Source of the DNA: JAHFJU01 sp964354865 | GTDB lineage: Bacteria; Patescibacteriota; Gracilibacteria; UBA1369; UM-FILTER-53-11 | Direction of reading: 5' to 3' | DNA length: 7,018 nucleotides | Assembly: GCA_964354865.1 (NCBI GenBank) | Contig: CAYHBN010000073.1 | Coordinates: 1 to 7,018, forward strand | Shown here: positions 1 through 5,447 of the stretch, piece after piece | Numbering within the stretch: position 1 is the first letter of the stretch | Layout: every line of letters starts with the position of its first letter | Notes under the pieces: generated by a model | Told to the model about the DNA's origin: nothing | Database searches by the model: none | Seen by the model: only the letters and a program-made list of their open reading frames with translations | Program-made: the position numbers and the translations under genes

Positions 1-446
1 AAACAACCTTCACCAACGGTACGAGCGCACATGTAGCAGTCTTTCGAGTCGACGGTAAATCCATTAAATTCGCAGTTGGTGGAGTTAAACACGGTATTAC
101 CCAAAACGGGCACTTTCAATTGCAATTCGCGGAACTGTTCAAAGAAGGGGCGTGAAAAATCATAGGATTGGCCGTATTGAAGCGGGTCATAGGAGTCGCT
201 CCAAAAACAGTCGGGGCAATACACAATATATGGCTTATCGGCAGCGTAAATTGAGACGAACTGCTTATTACATTTGTTACAGTTTCGGTAATACAGGTGT
301 TGCTCATTTCGAAACAACAAACGACGCTGATGGCGGCAATCAGGGCACATCGTCGGGGTGGGAACCTGTTTTTCGGCGTAAATTTCGAGATCTTCTGGAG
401 CGACGGTAAACGAGGCGGCACAGCCGGTACAGATGAGAGATTCCAT
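1..446 (-). CDS. Zinc-ribbon repeat protein, 3' end cut by the window edge
   Basis: The frame is open from an ATG at 446 to the left edge: 148 codons with no stop, so the C-terminus lies outside the window. Four CxxC pairs are visible at C6/C9, C34/C37, C56/C59 and C77/C80, followed by C125, C137/C140 and C148. The first four pairs fit two four-cysteine zinc ribbons. After them comes an aromatic segment, residues 81-106, with WSDSYDP and DFSRPFFEQF. From memory, this order (paired zinc ribbons, W-S-D-x-x-D-P, then F-S-R-P-F-F-E-Q-F) recurs in CPR proteins usually left as hypothetical; I cannot check that here. Zinc binding is well supported, but the partner and role are unknown. The start is supported by a promoter with its -10 exactly 7 bases upstream and by the first CxxC falling at residue 6. 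The gene is divergent from the DUF1385 gene with 57 bases between. Confidence 0.88.
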   Translation of the reverse strand, partial: MESLICTGCAASFTVAPEDLEIYAEKQVPTPTMCPDCRHQRRLLFRNEQHLYYRNCNKCNKQFVSIYAADKPYIVYCPDCFWSDSYDPLQYGQSYDFSRPFFEQFRELQLKVPVLGNTVFNSTNCEFNGFTVDSKDCYMCARTVGEGC

Positions 447-482
447 GAACAGAATTGTAATAGACTTCCGCTACGGGAGCAA
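447..482 (-). promoter_or_regulatory. Promoter of the zinc-ribbon gene, leaderless start
   Basis: On the minus strand, TTGCTC (482-477) and TACAAT (459-454) are separated by 17 bases, matching the sigma-70 -35 and -10 boxes at three of six and five of six positions. The -10 ends 7 bases before the ATG at 446-444, so transcription should begin at or next to the A of the start codon. No Shine-Dalgarno sequence is present, which agrees with a leaderless mRNA. Confidence 0.6.
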
Positions 483-503
483 CCGCGGTACCATGTCACC
501 ACT

Positions 504-1481
504 ATGGAACAAAAAATTGATTTAGCTATTGGCGGACAGGCACTTATTGAGGGCGTAATGATGCGCTCGCCGCATTTTGTGAGCATTGCCGTTCGAAAAA
601 AAGATGGCACGATTGTGAAAAAAATTCACGAACAGACACCGTGGCCCAAAAAACTGGGTGTCGCAAAGGTACCGTTAGTACGTGGTGTTTTGAGCGTCAT
701 TGAGATGATGGTGACGGGCGCAAAGGCCTTGGATTTTGCGACTGAACAATATGTCGAGGAGGTCGAAGAAATAAACGAGAAAAAAGAAGGACTAGGAACG
801 ACAACAAAACCGATTTCAAAAAGCAAAATTCAAAGTGTACTTGAAGGATTAGGACTTATTGTTTCTCTCATCCTCTCACTCGGCCTTGGCTTTGTGCTCT
901 TTAAATTTGTCCCGCTGTACCTGACCGAATTTTTGCGCTCAAAATTTACGATCCTTCAAACACACTACATTTTGTTCAACGCAGTCGATGGCATTATTCG
1001 TATCGCAATCTTTTTTGCCTACATTAGTTTTTTGTTTATTTTCAAAAGTTTTCGCCGCGTGTTCGAGTACCACGGCGCCGAGCACATGTCGATTCATGCG
1101 TATGAGCATAAGAAAGAGCTTATCCCGAGTGAGGTTGCCAAATTCAGCCCCGAACACCCACGTTGCGGCACGAGCTTTTTGATGGCCGCGCTTATCGTGA
1201 GCATTATCGTGTACAGCTTTGTACCTCGCCAAGAAGTATTTTGGATAAATTTGGCGCTTCGTTTCTCAATACTCCCACTTATTGTCGGCATTGGGTATGA
1301 AATTTTAAAGTGGAGTGCGAAACACGTTGAACACCCACTCATGAAAATCATTATCGCTCCAGGGATTATGACGCAGTACATCACCACTCAAAAACCCGAC
1401 ACCACACAAATTGAAGTTGCGCTTGCGGCGCTTACCAATGCACTTGAGCACGAAGAAGCGTATAAAAACTCTCAGAAATAA
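504..1481 (+). CDS. DUF1385 family integral membrane protein (YqhQ-like)
   Basis: This 325-residue protein fits the DUF1385/YqhQ family, whose biochemical role is not established. The family N-terminus is recognisable at residues 9-22 (IGGQALIEGVMMRS). The conserved core EYHGAEHMSIHAYE lies at 188-201, HPRCGTSF at 218-225, and the C-terminal segment PGIMTQYITTQKPD at 286-299. Likely membrane segments are 115-140, 158-180, 223-240 and 246-270. The His/Glu/Cys-rich loop between the second and third segments could bind a metal; that is inference. The frame stays open back to an ATG at 297, but that would cover the divergent zinc-ribbon gene, and the family N-terminus begins just after the ATG at 504. 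No Shine-Dalgarno sequence is visible. A weak TACCAT (489-494) could be a -10 giving a very short leader. It converges on the 216-residue gene with 25 bases between, and no clear terminator is seen. Confidence 0.9.
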   Translation: MEQKIDLAIGGQALIEGVMMRSPHFVSIAVRKKDGTIVKKIHEQTPWPKKLGVAKVPLVRGVLSVIEMMVTGAKALDFATEQYVEEVEEINEKKEGLGTTTKPISKSKIQSVLEGLGLIVSLILSLGLGFVLFKFVPLYLTEFLRSKFTILQTHYILFNAVDGIIRIAIFFAYISFLFIFKSFRRVFEYHGAEHMSIHAYEHKKELIPSEVAKFSPEHPRCGTSFLMAALIVSIIVYSFVPRQEVFWINLALRFSILPLIVGIGYEILKWSAKHVEHPLMKIIIAPGIMTQYITTQKPDTTQIEVALAALTNALEHEEAYKNSQK

Positions 1482-1506
1482 TCGACGGTACATAAGAAGA
1501 ACTCCT

Positions 1507-2157
1507 CTACTCTGGCTTTTTTAAATATCGGCGCGCAAAAACCCCACTCTTCACAGGTGAGGTTGCGGCTACAGTTTTTCCAAACTCCGCAGTGTCACTA
1601 CTAACTTTAAGTACCTCGAGAACCATTTGAGGTTTTCCGCACACAATGAACGAACTATCTTGCTGCAAACGACAAAAAGCAGTCGCACAGCCAACAGGAA
1701 CCCCGATATAAATATCTCGAGAGAGCCCACTCACTTCTTGCAAATCATAGTCCCCAGGCAAATCTACAAGCTGTGTCGATGTTGGGAATACAAGTAATCC
1801 TCGTGAAACAACATCAATCGTAGGAAGACGTTCTTCATCGGGCAAATTTTGCACATGCATACGACAATCTCCATTTGGACGAAATACGCCGAGAGAAATG
1901 GATTCAATCCCGGTAGGAATCGATGAGTGAGGCTGTAGTGTTGAAAAGTTTGTACTCGTTAACTCTACAAAATCATCTACAGTCAAACCAAGCTGCGCAA
2001 AACGCTCCCGTATATATTTTTGTGTATATTGAGGATTTAGCCCAAACGAAATAACATCTTGAGAAGTCTGAGACAAAAGGTCGCGTAGAGTTTCGAACAC
2101 TCGCAGCGGAGCATCTGCAATATCGCGCTCGTGCCGAATTTCGAATGAACGTATCAT
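1507..2157 (-). CDS. Hypothetical protein, 216 residues, downstream of rplA
   Basis: I do not recognise this protein. It is predicted to be soluble, with no signal peptide or membrane segment. Residues 10-60 are helical in character, with many charged residues (RDIADAPLRVFETLRDLL). Residues 85-180 look like a beta-rich domain. Three cysteines stand out (C98, C157, C162), but no known catalytic pattern does. It follows rplA on the same strand with 58 bases between. That gap contains a hairpin and a good promoter, so it can be transcribed separately from the ribosomal operon. The ATG at 2157 is the only usable start in this frame before an upstream in-frame stop, and it overlaps the stop of a five-codon reading frame as ATGA. 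The function is unknown; it may be specific to this lineage. Confidence 0.8.
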   Translation of the reverse strand: MIRSFEIRHERDIADAPLRVFETLRDLLSQTSQDVISFGLNPQYTQKYIRERFAQLGLTVDDFVELTSTNFSTLQPHSSIPTGIESISLGVFRPNGDCRMHVQNLPDEERLPTIDVVSRGLLVFPTSTQLVDLPGDYDLQEVSGLSRDIYIGVPVGCATAFCRLQQDSSFIVCGKPQMVLEVLKVSSDTAEFGKTVAATSPVKSGVFARRYLKKPE

Positions 2158-2171
2158 AAAAGGAGTGGCAT
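2154..2171 (-). other. Possible five-codon leader ORF coupled to the next gene
   Basis: On any transcript reading through from rplA, AAAGGAG (2185-2179) is a perfect Shine-Dalgarno sequence 7 bases before an ATG at 2171. That ATG opens the peptide MPLLL, whose TGA stop overlaps the ATG of the 216-residue gene as ATGA. This would let ribosomes restart on the longer gene. The transcript from the local promoter begins too late to include it. It may be chance, because the Shine-Dalgarno sequence is also one arm of the hairpin. Confidence 0.25.
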
Positions 2172-2185
2172 AATACCACTCCTTT
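2158..2185 (-). terminator. Candidate intrinsic terminator of rplK-rplA
   Basis: A perfect 10-bp inverted repeat, AAAGGAGTGG (minus strand, 2185-2176) and CCACTCCTTT (2168-2159), encloses a 7-base loop. In RNA the second arm ends in three U and one more follows, giving UUUU before AUG. This is a stable stem with a short U-tract, 31 bases after the rplA stop codon. The U-tract is short, so termination may be partial. The hairpin overlaps the promoter and start codon of the next gene. Confidence 0.5.
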
Positions 2186-2197
2186 AGAATTCGTCAA
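2158..2197 (-). promoter_or_regulatory. Promoter of the 216-residue gene, -10 inside a hairpin loop
   Basis: On the minus strand, TTGACG (2197-2192) is followed after 16 bases by TATTAT (2175-2170), which is preceded by TGG (2178-2176) and so forms an extended -10. Each hexamer has one mismatch to consensus. The expected start point is near 2163, leaving a leader of about 5 bases before the ATG at 2157. The -10 lies almost exactly in the 7-base loop of the hairpin at 2159-2185. Confidence 0.65.
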
Positions 2198-2215
2198 ACA
2201 CGTCGCGCGAAATAA

Positions 2216-2917
2216 TTATGCAGAAGCCAACAACGATGAGTTTACATCGAGATCAATGCCCGGGCCCATAGTTGAAGCCAAGCTAATTGATTGAATGTAA
2301 ATTCCTTTTGCGCCTGCTGGTTTAGCGGCAACAATTGCGCGAAGGAAAGCTTTTAGGTTTTCTTCAAGCTTTGGCGCATCGAATGAAACTTTGCCAAAAA
2401 TATTGTGAACATTTGCAAGTTTATCAAGACGATACTCAACTTTACCCTTTCGAATATCACCGATTGTTTTTACGATATCTGGTGAAACCGTTCCTGCCTT
2501 TGGATTCGGCATCAAACCTTGCTGACCAAGAGTTTTTGCAACTTTACCAAGTCCCTTCATCATTTCAGGTAATGCAACGGCAACATCGAACTCCATCCAG
2601 CCCTTTGCAATTTTTTCTACCAAGTCATCTGCACCAGCGTCGATTGCACCTGCTGCTTTAGCAGCAGCTGCCTGAGACTCTGGAACAAACGCAATAACTC
2701 GAACTGTTTTACCAGTTCCATTAGGAAGAACAACCGTGCCACGAATAAGCTGATCAGCCTGGCGTGGATCAAGTCCTGTTTTTAGGTGAACCTCACATGT
2801 TGAGTCAAACTTCGTTGTAGAAGTTTTCTTTAAAAGAGCAACTGCTTCGCTCATTTCGTAAAGACGTGGTTCGACCATCGCCTTTGCTGCTAAATATTTT
2901 TTACCTGGTTTTCGCAT
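2216..2917 (-). CDS. rplA: 50S ribosomal protein L1 (uL1)
   Basis: L1 binds the L1 stalk of 23S rRNA and helps release deacylated tRNA from the E site. In several bacteria it also represses its own operon by binding the mRNA. The 233-residue length is normal for the family. Conserved elements are the KFDSTCEVHLKTGLDPRQADQ segment near residues 36-56, LPNGTGKTVRV (64-74), MPNPKAGTV (136-144) and STMGPGI (215-221) near the C-terminus. The middle domain (about 67-160) is alanine- and lysine-rich, as expected. The gene follows rplK on the same strand with 122 bases between, more than is usual for this pair. No strong Shine-Dalgarno sequence precedes the ATG at 2917. A hairpin with a promoter in its loop lies downstream. 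Confidence 0.98.
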   Translation of the reverse strand: MRKPGKKYLAAKAMVEPRLYEMSEAVALLKKTSTTKFDSTCEVHLKTGLDPRQADQLIRGTVVLPNGTGKTVRVIAFVPESQAAAAKAAGAIDAGADDLVEKIAKGWMEFDVAVALPEMMKGLGKVAKTLGQQGLMPNPKAGTVSPDIVKTIGDIRKGKVEYRLDKLANVHNIFGKVSFDAPKLEENLKAFLRAIVAAKPAGAKGIYIQSISLASTMGPGIDLDVNSSLLASA

Positions 2918-2947
2918 AACGTAGAATTGGTTAGAGAATAAAAGTTT

Positions 2948-2985
2948 CTACTTCCGACCCCAGTGTTCAGCTCATCGCTGAGTAG
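2948..2985 (-). promoter_or_regulatory. Candidate RNA hairpin in the rplK-rplA spacer
   Basis: In the mRNA sense, UCAGC (2981-2977) and GCUGA (2971-2967) form a perfect 5-bp stem around the loop GAUGA. An outer helix CUAC (2985-2982) with GUAG (2951-2948) can close it, leaving about 15 unpaired bases on the 3' side only. An asymmetric helix of this kind upstream of rplA could bind L1 or attenuate transcription. The stems are short and no known leader motif is matched, so this is tentative. Confidence 0.25.
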
Positions 2986-3039
2986 GAGGCGGTATTGCGT
3001 GTGTGAATTAAGCCAACGAAGCAGATCGCAAAATCTAAC

Positions 3040-3498
3040 TTACGCAGCTTTCTTTGTAGCGTAATCTTCGACATTGCCTACTACATCAACGCCCATTGAG
3101 CGGCATGCACCCATAACAATCTTCATAGCACCAATAAGATCATTTGCATTAAGGTCGGGCATTTTGGTCTCAGCAATAGTCTTAACCTGCTCCATAGTGA
3201 TTTTGCCAACTTTGTTCTTGTTTGGAACACCTGAACCCTTTTCGATTCCGATAGCTCTCTTAATAAGAAAGGCTGTAGGAGCAGTTTTGGTAATAAAGGT
3301 GAAAGAACGGTCATCGTAAATCGAAATTTCACAAGGAACGATCGTATCGCCCATCTTGTTTGTCTTGTCGTTGAACTTCTTGCAGAAATCAGCAATCTGA
3401 ACGCCGTGCTGACCAAGAGCAGGACCAATAGGAGGTGCTGGATTAGCTTTACCAGCGGGAATCTGAATCTTCACGATTGTCATTAATTTTTTAGCCAT
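3040..3498 (-). CDS. rplK: 50S ribosomal protein L11 (uL11)
   Basis: L11 forms the base of the GTPase-associated stalk with L10/L12 and binds the 1070 region of 23S rRNA. The 152-residue product is about ten residues longer than usual, with a short lysine/alanine tail after residue 141. The N-terminal domain carries IQIPAGKANPAPPIGPALGQ (11-30), including the conserved prolines of the thiostrepton-site loop. The C-terminal rRNA-binding domain runs from GSGVPNKNKVGKIT (88-101) to the signature ACRSMGVDVVG (131-141). The start is the ATG at 3498, giving MAKK as in most L11 proteins. The frame continues upstream to a TTG at 3576, but that stretch is a pyrimidine-rich leader. There is no Shine-Dalgarno sequence before the ATG. 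rplA follows; nusG and secE, frequent upstream partners, are absent here. Confidence 0.98.
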   Translation of the reverse strand: MAKKLMTIVKIQIPAGKANPAPPIGPALGQHGVQIADFCKKFNDKTNKMGDTIVPCEISIYDDRSFTFITKTAPTAFLIKRAIGIEKGSGVPNKNKVGKITMEQVKTIAETKMPDLNANDLIGAMKIVMGACRSMGVDVVGNVEDYATKKAA

Positions 3499-3579
3499 GG
3501 GAGTTGAGAGAGTTAGAGAGAAAGAGAGTAAGAGTGAAAGGGAGTAAGGTAGAAAGGTGAGGTAGAAGCTCCTCAACTC
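3499..3579 (-). promoter_or_regulatory. G-less, CU-rich rplK mRNA leader framed by an inverted repeat
   Basis: The mRNA-sense strand has no G from 3568 to 3499 (70 bases); it holds 10 A and otherwise only C and U. An 8-bp perfect inverted repeat frames it: GAGTTGAG (3579-3572) and CTCAACTC (3508-3501), the second arm ending two bases before the ATG. A GAGGAG element (3574-3569) overlaps the first arm. Pairing of the arms would loop out the unstructured tract and place a helix directly against the start codon. A role in translational control is inferred, since L11-L1 operons are commonly autoregulated. Confidence 0.45.
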
Positions 3580-3596
3580 AATACCGATAATTCAGG

Positions 3597-4340
3597 TTAT
3601 TTTGCATCCATCAGGAGCGTAATGAGCTTTTTAAGCTCAGGGTGATAAAACTTCACGTAGGCAAACCCATAAATACGGTTTCTGATCTTAACAACGAGGA
3701 ATGCTTCGTTAGGCTTTTTCGCATGATTCACATAGAACGAGCGATCGCCGTAGGCATTGGTCTCATTAAGTGTAAGATCTATATAGGGTTTTGTCTTGTT
3801 CTGCAAGAGCAAATACAGCTGTAGAGCCTGTATTTCATCTGCAACAATAATTTCGGTCATCGAGGCAGCAAGTACCTGATTTTGCTCAACAGAAACGGTT
3901 TTTATCTTTTCTACGGCAAAATTGCCCAAATCGAGCAATTGAAAGAGCTTTCCGGTAAATTGTTTATCTTCGGGCGTACCGGTAAATCCAGCGGCTTTAA
4001 TTATTGCATCAGTAAGAAATACGGGGGCGTTGGTAACAGGAGCTTTCACCTCTTCTTTGGGTGTATCTACTTTTTCGACTACCTCTGCTGGCTTAGTATC
4101 GGTGGTTGGCTCTTCAACAGTGGTATCGTCAGAAATAACGGTCTCGGAATCGTCAATAACCTCTTCAGTACCAGCTAAAACGGGCGAAATCTCTTCTTCA
4201 CTGCCTGAAGTATTTTTATCAGCCGAAATCACGCTTGTCTGCATTCCCTGCCCTTGCAGGTAATCACGAAGCAACAAATCAGACAGCATCGTCACAACCG
4301 ATACTGACAGAATAATGGTAAAGATGGTAAAGCGATTCAC
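3597..4340 (-). CDS. Hypothetical membrane-anchored protein with acidic Thr-rich linker
   Basis: I do not recognise this protein as a known family. From the GTG at 4340 it has 247 residues. A single N-terminal hydrophobic segment (residues 2-22, beginning NRFTIFTII) follows a very short start and fits a signal anchor. Residues 33-106 form a low-complexity linker rich in Thr, Glu, Asp, Val and Pro, typical of extracytoplasmic tethers. Residues 107-247 look like a compact alpha/beta domain with many hydrophobic and aromatic positions and no cysteine. The frame extends to a TTG at 4412, but that overlaps the divergent gene. An extended -10 lies 7 bases before the GTG, so a leaderless start there is preferred. 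rplK follows after 98 bases on the same strand and may be co-transcribed. The likely location is the cell surface; the function is unknown. Confidence 0.8.
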   Translation of the reverse strand: MNRFTIFTIILSVSVVTMLSDLLLRDYLQGQGMQTSVISADKNTSGSEEEISPVLAGTEEVIDDSETVISDDTTVEEPTTDTKPAEVVEKVDTPKEEVKAPVTNAPVFLTDAIIKAAGFTGTPEDKQFTGKLFQLLDLGNFAVEKIKTVSVEQNQVLAASMTEIIVADEIQALQLYLLLQNKTKPYIDLTLNETNAYGDRSFYVNHAKKPNEAFLVVKIRNRIYGFAYVKFYHPELKKLITLLMDAK

Positions 4341-4375
4341 GAGAAGGAGTATACCAGGTCTGTGAGCTATGCCAA
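4341..4375 (-). promoter_or_regulatory. Promoter of the membrane-anchored protein gene, leaderless GTG start
   Basis: On the minus strand, TTGGCA (4375-4370) and TATACT (4353-4348) are 16 bases apart, and TGG (4356-4354) precedes the -10, giving an extended -10. Each hexamer has one mismatch to consensus. The -10 ends 7 bases before GTG at 4340-4338, so the mRNA should start at the G of the start codon. This overlaps the upstream part of the divergent promoter at 4388-4396. Confidence 0.65.
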
Positions 4376-4387
4376 TGCTTGTTTTTA

Positions 4388-4396
4388 TGGTAAAAT
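4388..4396 (+). promoter_or_regulatory. Extended -10 of the 4403 gene
   Basis: TGG then TAAAAT (4391-4396) forms an extended -10 element with one mismatch in the hexamer. No recognisable -35 is found 16-18 bases upstream, as is common for extended -10 promoters. It ends 3 bases before the first ATG (4400) and 6 before the second (4403), so transcription should start at about the second ATG. Confidence 0.5.
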
Positions 4397-4402
4397 GCCA
4401 TG

Positions 4403-5392
4403 ATGAACTCAAAAGATTTTTGCAAAATGGGGCGACCTGATAGTTGTAACAACAATGACAGTGATGCAGATACGTTTGAAGGAGAAGAGGGCGATGTAGA
4501 AGATAATTTTGGTGTTCTTAAAAAAGGAGTACAAGCATCAATAAACCATGACGAAACAACTGCTGAAATAATAGAAGAAGAAACAACCTGCTCTCGCAAT
4601 CCTTTTCCCGCAACTTGTTTAGTACCTTCACGCTATCGAATCAATGAAAATGTAGAAAAGAGTACAAAATTACCTTCAAAAAAGTTTTTAGCATTAACAC
4701 AAGAGAAGCAAATCGAGATAAACACGACGCTCTTTAATGAACTCATCCGACTCATATCGTGGGGTAACACACTCCATTGTTCAATTCACGGCAGCTCTAC
4801 TTCTCAATTAACGGGGTTAGAAAGATTACGCGCTGATGGTAAAGAACATCCATATCTCGATAGTATGTTTGTAGGCGGAGATGGCAGAAATGCCCCAGAG
4901 CTGTACCTCATAAATCTACTGAGTTGTATTCACACAACACAATGCTACAGCATACTTGCAGTAGAAAGAGACAAACAAAAAAATATTAGAAACTCTGATC
5001 CTATTATTGTTCTTGTACACCCTTCAGGATTAAGCCTCAGTGAACCCAGTGCGTCATCGCGGGGAAAAGTTGCACTAGATGCAATCAAAGACAAATTTAT
5101 ACACAGATTCAAGAAAGAAAAATTCAAAGAAGCTATGAAAATAAATTTTACCCCACATAATAAACAGTACACAGAGAAAACATTATTCACTGGAAATCCC
5201 GCATTAGTACATTTAAAAAGCACGAAAGACCAATATGTTGCTGCGATAGATGCGAGAGAGCTTAATGAGGTGGGCAACACACTTTCGCCCACGGCAGTCG
5301 GTGAATTTGCACTGTTAAAAATGGCACTTAAAATACTACTCAACGATCACCAGTCCCCTGGTGGTGCAGTTAACAGAATAATTAGTACATAG
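4403..5392 (+). CDS. Hypothetical soluble protein, 329 residues
   Basis: I do not recognise this protein. Residues 1-75 are hydrophilic and acidic (many Asp, Glu, Asn, Ser, Thr) and probably disordered, with cysteines at 7, 15, 63 and 72 in this numbering. From about residue 95 a folded domain with alternating helices and strands begins, including a hydrophobic strand IIVLVHPSGL near 200-210 and a basic helical stretch (FIHRFKKEKFKEAMK) near 230-245. There is no signal peptide or membrane segment. Two adjacent ATGs exist (4400 and 4403). The second is preferred because the -10 lies 6 bases before it, and the first would fall upstream of the likely start point. It is divergent from the anchored-protein gene, sharing a 62-base promoter region, and is followed after 55 bases by the membrane-protease gene, which has its own -10. 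It has more adenine than the left-hand genes. Confidence 0.78.
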   Translation: MNSKDFCKMGRPDSCNNNDSDADTFEGEEGDVEDNFGVLKKGVQASINHDETTAEIIEEETTCSRNPFPATCLVPSRYRINENVEKSTKLPSKKFLALTQEKQIEINTTLFNELIRLISWGNTLHCSIHGSSTSQLTGLERLRADGKEHPYLDSMFVGGDGRNAPELYLINLLSCIHTTQCYSILAVERDKQKNIRNSDPIIVLVHPSGLSLSEPSASSRGKVALDAIKDKFIHRFKKEKFKEAMKINFTPHNKQYTEKTLFTGNPALVHLKSTKDQYVAAIDARELNEVGNTLSPTAVGEFALLKMALKILLNDHQSPGGAVNRIIST

Positions 5393-5434
5393 CACTACTT
5401 CTTCTTCACCTTCTCTTCATAAAGATTTTGGGGC

Positions 5435-5440
5435 TATAGT
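5435..5440 (+). promoter_or_regulatory. -10 box of the HExxH protein gene, leaderless start
   Basis: TATAGT (5435-5440) is one mismatch from TATAAT and ends 7 bases before the ATG at 5448. That is the same spacing as at the starts at 446 and 4340. No convincing -35 is visible: the sequence 17 bases upstream is pyrimidine-rich (TCTCTT). No Shine-Dalgarno sequence lies between the box and the ATG. Confidence 0.5.
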
Positions 5441-5447
5441 AGAAATC

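Noticed and set aside
152..409. Plus-strand 85-residue reading frame
   Set aside because: It is antisense to the zinc-ribbon gene and has no recognisable protein character or promoter.
297..503. Upstream extension of the DUF1385 frame to the ATG at 297 (69 more codons)
   Set aside because: It overlaps the well-supported zinc-ribbon gene on the other strand, and the family N-terminus begins just after the ATG at 504.
1507..2157. Possible YfiH/laccase-domain (polyphenol oxidase) homology of the 216-residue protein
   Set aside because: The overall layout is faintly similar, but the family's Cys/His catalytic motifs (ADC and HAGWRG types) are absent.
2640..2680. Repeated GCTGCT/GCAGCA run as a tandem repeat
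   Set aside because: It encodes the normal Ala-rich helix of L1 and is too short to be a repeat element.
3499..3576. N-terminal extension of L11 from a TTG, resembling a signal peptide (Ser/Leu/Thr rich)
   Set aside because: It is the translation of the CU-rich leader. L11 starts at MAKK in the family and is not secreted.
3624..3638. Perfect palindrome GAGCTT-TTT-AAGCTC
   Set aside because: It lies inside the coding region of the anchored protein, has no U-tract, and is compatible with chance.
4341..4412. Longer start (TTG at 4412) for the membrane-anchored protein
   Set aside because: It overlaps the divergent gene and lies upstream of the promoter that fits the GTG at 4340.
4945..5343. 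Minus-strand 132-residue reading frame
   Set aside because: It is a shadow of the 4403 gene on the opposite strand, with no promoter or family signal.
5348..5363. Hairpin CACCAG-TCCC-CTGGTG near the end of the 4403 gene as terminator
   Set aside because: It lies before the stop codon and is not followed by a U-tract.
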